11,728 nt of DNA. It comes from CANLWN01 sp039815505. Its GTDB lineage: Bacteria; Bacteroidota; Bacteroidia; Flavobacteriales; Flavobacteriaceae. The notes beneath the pieces were generated by a model. The model saw nothing but the letters and a program-made list of their open reading frames with translations. It ran no database searches and was not told the origin of the DNA. The DNA lies in the NCBI GenBank assembly GCA_039815505.1, contig JBCBZE010000076.1, positions 1 through 11,728 on the forward strand. The letters run 5' to 3'. Below are positions 8,019-11,728 of this stretch, in pieces (positions within the stretch are counted from its first letter, which is position 1; each line of letters begins with the position of its first letter). The position numbers were made by a program, and so were the translations under genes.

Positions 8019-8071
8019 ATATCCAAGTAATAAAAGAGGGGACTAGATTGTCCCCTCACGAATACTTATAT
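8019..8071 (-). promoter_or_regulatory. Structured leader of the rimP-nusA-infB operon (nested inverted repeat)
   Basis: Three nested complementary segments lie between the predicted transcription start and rimP. The core is GAGGGGAC (8036-8043) with GTCCCCTC (8050-8057), 8 bp with a 6-base loop. A middle stem is AAGTA (8025-8029) with TACTT (8063-8067), 5 bp. An outer stem is ATAT (8019-8022) with ATAT (8068-8071), 4 bp after a 2-base bulge. On the RNA strand the core is followed by UUUUAUU, resembling an intrinsic terminator, and the outer stem overlaps the first rimP ATG (8018-8020). The pairing is read directly; a regulatory role (attenuation or occlusion of the start) is inference. Confidence 0.5.
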
Positions 8072-8084
8072 CCTTTCAGTGCCA

Positions 8085-8115
8085 CAAATATACGATTTTT
8101 AATTCTTGCTGCAAT
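8085..8115 (-). promoter_or_regulatory. Promoter of the rimP-nusA-infB operon
   Basis: On the minus strand, ATTG (8115-8112) is followed after 19 bases by TATATTTG (8092-8085), an exact TAnnTTTG match at the usual Bacteroidota spacing. Transcription would begin near 8078, giving a leader of about 60 bases that holds the nested inverted repeat. The position between the tRNA-Gln terminator and rimP supports it. Confidence 0.6.
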
Positions 8116-8163
8116 CAATTGTAAGTATTTTGAAAGGAGCACTAAACTGCTTGGGCCCAAATT

Positions 8164-8195
8164 AAAATCCCGATGCCTTGCAGCATCGGGATTTT
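8164..8195 (-). terminator. Intrinsic terminator downstream of tRNA-Gln
   Basis: A perfect 13-bp stem, AAAATCCCGATGC (8164-8176) with GCATCGGGATTTT (8183-8195), closes a 6-base loop; read on the minus strand it ends in a run of T. It begins 10 bases past the 3' end of tRNA-Gln. The A/T ends make it able to act in both directions, but no plus-strand gene reaches it. Confidence 0.8.
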
Positions 8196-8205
8196 GAACT
8201 TTAAG

Positions 8206-8277
8206 TTGGCCTACTAGGACTCGAACCTAGAACGACTGGACCAAAACCAGCTGTGTTGCCAATTACACCATAGGCCA
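8206..8277 (-). tRNA. tRNA-Gln (anticodon UUG)
   Basis: A full 72-base cloverleaf reads on the minus strand: acceptor TGGCCTA/TAGGCCA (7 bp), D stem GTGT/ACAC, anticodon stem GCTGG/CCAGT with loop TTTTGGT, T stem CTAGG/CCTAG with loop TTCGAGT, and discriminator A. The anticodon TTG is at 8244-8242, decoding CAA (and CAG by wobble). The weak U1-A72 first pair is a known recognition feature of bacterial tRNA-Gln. The CCA end is not encoded (the next bases are CTT), as is common in this phylum. It is a single tRNA gene with its own promoter and terminator. Confidence 0.97.
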
Positions 8278-8292
8278 ATACTGCTTAAGAGC

Positions 8293-8323
8293 GTGCAAAT
8301 TTAAAACAAAGTTTTGTTTGCAC
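8293..8323. repeat. Imperfect inverted repeat in the tRNA-Gln/GT117 intergenic region
   Basis: Outer arms GTGCAAA (8293-8299) and TTTGCAC (8317-8323) match perfectly; inner arms AAAAC (8303-8307) and GTTTT (8311-8315) also match around an AAA loop, with three unpaired bases on one side and one on the other. It covers the -7 and spacer of the tRNA-Gln promoter and lies about 100 bases before the divergent membrane-protein gene. It could be a protein-binding site or chance in AT-rich DNA. Confidence 0.5.
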
Positions 8324-8326
8324 CAA
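8296..8326 (-). promoter_or_regulatory. Promoter of tRNA-Gln
   Basis: On the minus strand TTG (8326-8324) is followed after 20 bases by TAAATTTG (8303-8296), an exact TAnnTTTG match. Transcription would start near 8289, about a dozen bases before the mature tRNA 5' end. The element overlaps an imperfect 31-base inverted repeat (8293-8323). Confidence 0.55.
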
Positions 8327-8425
8327 TACTTAATCTAAATATTTTAATACCAAAGGTTTTCCTAAAAGAGTCTACACTTTTTATTTTAATTAGTAAATTC
8401 GCCCATCGGATAAACTACATATTGC

Positions 8426-11400
8426 ATGTTTTCAAAGAACTTCGAGAAATGGGATACCATCCTGGGATGGGTCGTTTTTTTTATAGCCCTTGTCACTTAT
8501 GGAATTACGGTTGAGCCTACGGGCAGTTTTTGGGATGCCGGAGAATACATAGCCACCTCGGCCAAACTACAGGTAGGCCATCCGCCCGGAGCACCTCTAT
8601 TACAGATGATAGGTGCCTTTTTCGCGATGTTCGCGACAGATGCGGAACAGATAGCGAGTATGGTCAATTACGTTTCAGGGGTTTCCAGTGCCTTTACCGT
8701 TCTCTTTATGTTCTGGACCATTACCAATCTAACGCGAAAATTGATTTCTGATGGGGATAAATTAACCAACAGCAGATCAATCGCAGTTCTGGGAAGCGGT
8801 CTGGTCGGAGCCTTGGCATACACCTACTCCGATAGTTTTTGGTTCAATGCAGTGGAGACCGAGGTGTACGCAATGGCCAGTTTTATTATGGCCCTTTTAC
8901 TATGGCTGGGACTTAAATGGACAGATGATTTGGATGACCCAAGGGGCAACCGATGGTTACTATTGATATCTTTTGTGGTAGGACTTACTTTCGGAATTCA
9001 GTTTTTAGGCTTTCTGGCCATACCTTCAGTTGGCCTCCTTTATTACTTTAAGAAATACAGGACCACTACCGTCAAAAATTTCCTGATAGCCAATATTTTG
9101 GTAGTTTCCCTATTAATGTTGGTGTACAAATTTTCCCTTACCTATGTCTTAAAGCTTTTTGGCTGGAGCGAGGTTTTCTTCATCAACAGTATTGGTCTTC
9201 CCTTTAATTCTGGAACCATTATTATGGGACTTATTTTTATTGCCGCCTTCTATTTTGGATTGCGGTATACCAGAAAAAATGATTTTAAGACGGCGAACAC
9301 CATTGTCCTCTGTACCATGTTCTTGTTCCTAGGATTTTCATCTTGGTTAATGCTCCCGGTACGGGCCAATGCCAACGTGGTTATTAACGAGAACAACCCT
9401 TCAGATGCACGATCGTTGTTGGCTTACTATAATAGGGAACAATATCCAGGTGTTGATAGCCCCGTCTATGGCGCTTATTATTCAGACCTGTTTGCGCCCG
9501 CCGGTGAGGAAATTGATGAAAAACCAAAGTACGAAAAAGACGAAAAACTGGGGAAGTATGTGATTGTAAACAAATATGAAGATGCTTTACAGGGACCCAA
9601 CAAAAAACATGTAGGTCTTTTACCCAGAATGTGGAGTGATCAACATGCTGAAAATTACATGAAGTATTTTGGTCCTTTGGATTTTAGGATGAAAGAATCC
9701 AATGAAGAGTTAAGAAAAGCTGTAACCCAGCTAAAATCAGGATATGCCAATGGCGAAATTGATGAAGAGCAATACATACGTTTTTTAAGACAGTTCAATG
9801 AATACGTTGAGGTGCAACCTCCCTCGGTATGGGATAACATAAAATACATGTTCGAGTTTCAGTTCGGGTACATGTACTGGCGATATTTTATGTGGAACTT
9901 TGTTGGAAAGCAAAATGATACCCAAGGCAGATATGACAATAACGGCAATTGGTTAAGCGGTATTTCGTTTGTGGACAGTATTCGTTTGGGCAGCCAGGAA
10001 AACCTTCCCAGCGATGTAAAGGATAATAAAGGCCGTAACACCTATTTCTTTCTACCCTTGCTATTGGGCATCATTGGTCTGGTCTTCCAAATCAGTAAAA
10101 ACCCTAAACAGTTTTGGGTACTTTTTGTTTTCTTTTTGTTTACGGGCCTTGCCGTGCAGTTTTACACCAATCCCTATATTTTTCAACCTAGGGAGCGGGA
10201 TTATTCGTTGGTAGGTTCCTTCTATGTCTTTACGCTCTGGATAGGGCTTGGGGTATATGGTCTTTTTGATGAATTTAAAAAGTTCATCACCCCAAAAATA
10301 CTGGCCCCGGCCATTACCATTGTTTGCCTTTTGGCAGTGCCCACCGTTATGGCCTATCAAAATTGGGACGACCACGACCGTTCAAATCGATATACGGCCC
10401 AATCCACCGCCAAAGCATATCTCGATTCCTGCCAAAAAGATGCGGGAGCCATGATTTTTACCATTGGGGACAATGATACCTTTCCTCTTTGGTATGCTCA
10501 GGAAATCGAGGGGTACCGAAGAGATGTCAGGGTAATCAATACCAGTCTTTTCGCAACCGATTGGTATGTTGATCAGATGAAAAAGAAGGCTTATGAAAGT
10601 GAGCCTATCCCATCTCAACTTACTCATGAACAATATCGTTATGGGACAAGGGATGTAATCTATCATCAAGGACTTACGGAGAGTCGTTGGAATATTAAGG
10701 ATTTTATGAACTGGGTAGGCAGCGATAAACCACAGACCAAGTTTAAACATCTACTACAAAAACAAGGAGCTGATATCGGTGAGTATTCGGAAAATAATTT
10801 GGAAATCGTGTACTACCCCACCCATAAGCTCCGTATTCCCGTCAACAAAAAAAATGTTTTGGAAAGTGGTCTGGTCAAGCAAAAGGATAGCGCATTAATT
10901 TTAGATTACATCGATATTGATTTACCAAAAGGCGCCTTACCCAAAAATAGGATAATGATGCTAGATATTATTGCCAACAATGACTGGAAACGTCCCATAT
11001 ACTTTTCAGGGGGGAGTTTTGACGCTGCGGAATACATTTGGATGAAGGATTATTTGCAATTGGATGGCCTCGCCTATAAACTGGTACCTATTAAAACAAA
11101 AAACAGAAACAGTTATGAAATGGGCCGCATAGATGGGGACTTAATGTACGATATCGTGAAGAACTGGGATTGGGGCAATTCTGGTAGTACGGAGATCTAT
11201 CATGACCCGCAGACAAGGTCACAGGGTCTTTCTTATAGGGGAAACTTGGCAAGATTGGTGGAAACACTGATCAATGAAAACAAAATCGAAAAGGCGAAGG
11301 ATATCATTAACATCGCCATGGAGAACATGCCTCTGGATTATTTTGGATTCTATACGTTCGTTGAGCCCTTCGTAGATGGCTATTATAAGGTTGGTGAAAC

Positions 11401-11728
11401 TTCTAAGGCAAGGGAACTGTTTAAACAACTAAAAAATAAATACCAAGAACGTTTGGAGTACTATGCCGGTATTCCTTTAGATGAGCAATACGACAATATC
11501 GAAGATATCATAACCGATATGGAGCGCTATCGAAGTAATATTGATATTTTAATCGAGAACAACGATCGAGAACTCGCTGAAAAAGAAACACTCATATTCA
11601 ATGAATTTATAGACAAGTTTAGCCATTTTGTGGGTGGGGACGATGACTATCTGGAAGAAGAACCAAAGGTTTCGGGAGATCCAGATTTAATTGATTCGGG
11701 AACCATCATCGATACTACGGCAAAAGAA
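8426..11728 (+). CDS. DUF2723/TMEM260-like membrane protein, probable GT117 protein O-glycosyltransferase (partial at right edge)
   Basis: The frame is open for 1101 codons from ATG 8426 to the window edge; an in-frame stop at 8411 leaves this as the first ATG. The N-terminus carries the family signature: PTGSFWDAGEYIATS (residues 31-45) then LQVGHPPGAPLLQ. Asp37 and Glu40 lie in the first extracytoplasmic loop after TM1, where GT-C glycosyltransferases place their catalytic acidic residue. About nine hydrophobic segments fall in residues 10-305, a large loop follows (about 306-535), then four more segments (about 538-556, 562-580, 591-613, 624-644). A long soluble C-terminal part starts near 648 and includes TIGDNDTFPLWYAQEIEG and the stretch to TDWYVDQM. 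The tail is acidic. Known: PF11028 proteins of Bacteroidota are placed in GT117, and eukaryotic TMEM260 is a protein O-mannosyltransferase. Transfer of sugar to periplasmic proteins is inferred. Promoter evidence is weak: TAAATTCG (8394-8401) differs from TAnnTTTG at one base and lacks a clear -33. Confidence 0.88.
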   Translation, partial: MFSKNFEKWDTILGWVVFFIALVTYGITVEPTGSFWDAGEYIATSAKLQVGHPPGAPLLQMIGAFFAMFATDAEQIASMVNYVSGVSSAFTVLFMFWTITNLTRKLISDGDKLTNSRSIAVLGSGLVGALAYTYSDSFWFNAVETEVYAMASFIMALLLWLGLKWTDDLDDPRGNRWLLLISFVVGLTFGIQFLGFLAIPSVGLLYYFKKYRTTTVKNFLIANILVVSLLMLVYKFSLTYVLKLFGWSEVFFINSIGLPFNSGTIIMGLIFIAAFYFGLRYTRKNDFKTANTIVLCTMFLFLGFSSWLMLPVRANANVVINENNPSDARSLLAYYNREQYPGVDSPVYGAYYSDLFAPAGEEIDEKPKYEKDEKLGKYVIVNKYEDALQGPNKKHVGLLPRMWSDQHAENYMKYFGPLDFRMKESNEELRKAVTQLKSGYANGEIDEEQYIRFLRQFNEYVEVQPPSVWDNIKYMFEFQFGYMYWRYFMWNFVGKQNDTQGRYDNNGNWLSGISFVDSIRLGSQENLPSDVKDNKGRNTYFFLPLLLGIIGLVFQISKNPKQFWVLFVFFLFTGLAVQFYTNPYIFQPRERDYSLVGSFYVFTLWIGLGVYGLFDEFKKFITPKILAPAITIVCLLAVPTVMAYQNWDDHDRSNRYTAQSTAKAYLDSCQKDAGAMIFTIGDNDTFPLWYAQEIEGYRRDVRVINTSLFATDWYVDQMKKKAYESEPIPSQLTHEQYRYGTRDVIYHQGLTESRWNIKDFMNWVGSDKPQTKFKHLLQKQGADIGEYSENNLEIVYYPTHKLRIPVNKKNVLESGLVKQKDSALILDYIDIDLPKGALPKNRIMMLDIIANNDWKRPIYFSGGSFDAAEYIWMKDYLQLDGLAYKLVPIKTKNRNSYEMGRIDGDLMYDIVKNWDWGNSGSTEIYHDPQTRSQGLSYRGNLARLVETLINENKIEKAKDIINIAMENMPLDYFGFYTFVEPFVDGYYKVGETSKARELFKQLKNKYQERLEYYAGIPLDEQYDNIEDIITDMERYRSNIDILIENNDRELAEKETLIFNEFIDKFSHFVGGDDDYLEEEPKVSGDPDLIDSGTIIDTTAKE

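Noticed and set aside
8314..8514. Plus-strand frame starting with ATG 8314 that overlaps the start of the membrane-protein gene
   Set aside because: It is in a different frame from 8426, has no recognisable domain, and its second half is simply the GT117 N-terminus read out of frame.
9655..11428. Minus-strand open frames inside the GT117-like gene
   Set aside because: The plus frame is continuous from 8426 to the edge with family motifs throughout; the minus frames are short and featureless.
1..11728. CRISPR array, insertion sequence, prophage, toxin-antitoxin or other defence system
   Set aside because: No regularly spaced direct repeats, transposase or integrase motifs, or small gene pairs were seen; the tRNA-Gln gene has no flanking integrase or duplicated 3' end.

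Overview
The window looks like an ordinary chromosomal segment of a marine-type member of the Flavobacteriaceae (Bacteroidota). The reasons are the gene content (alternative complex III, a SPOR protein, a rimP-nusA-infB operon, a DUF2723/GT117 protein), the absence of Shine-Dalgarno sequences before most genes, and several promoter-like sites matching the Bacteroidota pattern TTG / TAnnTTTG. I see no insertion sequence, phage gene, CRISPR array or other mobile element, and no gene that looks broken.

Layout. From 1 to 2883, on the minus strand, are the first two genes of an alternative complex III (ACIII) operon: actA, a membrane multihaem cytochrome with six CXXCH motifs, then the first 489 residues of actB, an iron-sulfur/molybdopterin-like subunit with an extended Tat signal. 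The rest of the operon lies beyond the left edge. A 232-base divergent promoter region (2884-3115) separates actA from a small secreted SPOR-domain protein on the plus strand (3116-3487). That gene ends in a hairpin that can terminate in both directions and faces the end of the translation/transcription operon rimP-nusA-infB, which runs on the minus strand from about 8080 to 3563. Upstream of it is tRNA-Gln(UUG), also minus, closed by a strong 13-bp terminator stem. From 8426 to the right edge, on the plus strand, is an open-ended 1101-residue multispanning membrane protein of the DUF2723/TMEM260-like (GT117) class, a probable protein O-glycosyltransferase.

Function. ActA and ActB belong to the quinol-oxidising complex that replaces cytochrome bc1 in these bacteria. 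RimP (30S maturation), NusA (elongation/termination factor) and IF2 (initiation GTPase) form the widely conserved gene-expression operon. The most interesting unexplained structure is a nested inverted repeat of 17 base pairs in the leader of that operon (8019-8071). Its core resembles a terminator and its outer stem reaches the first of two adjacent rimP ATG codons, so it is a candidate autoregulatory leader. I found no clear new multi-gene system.
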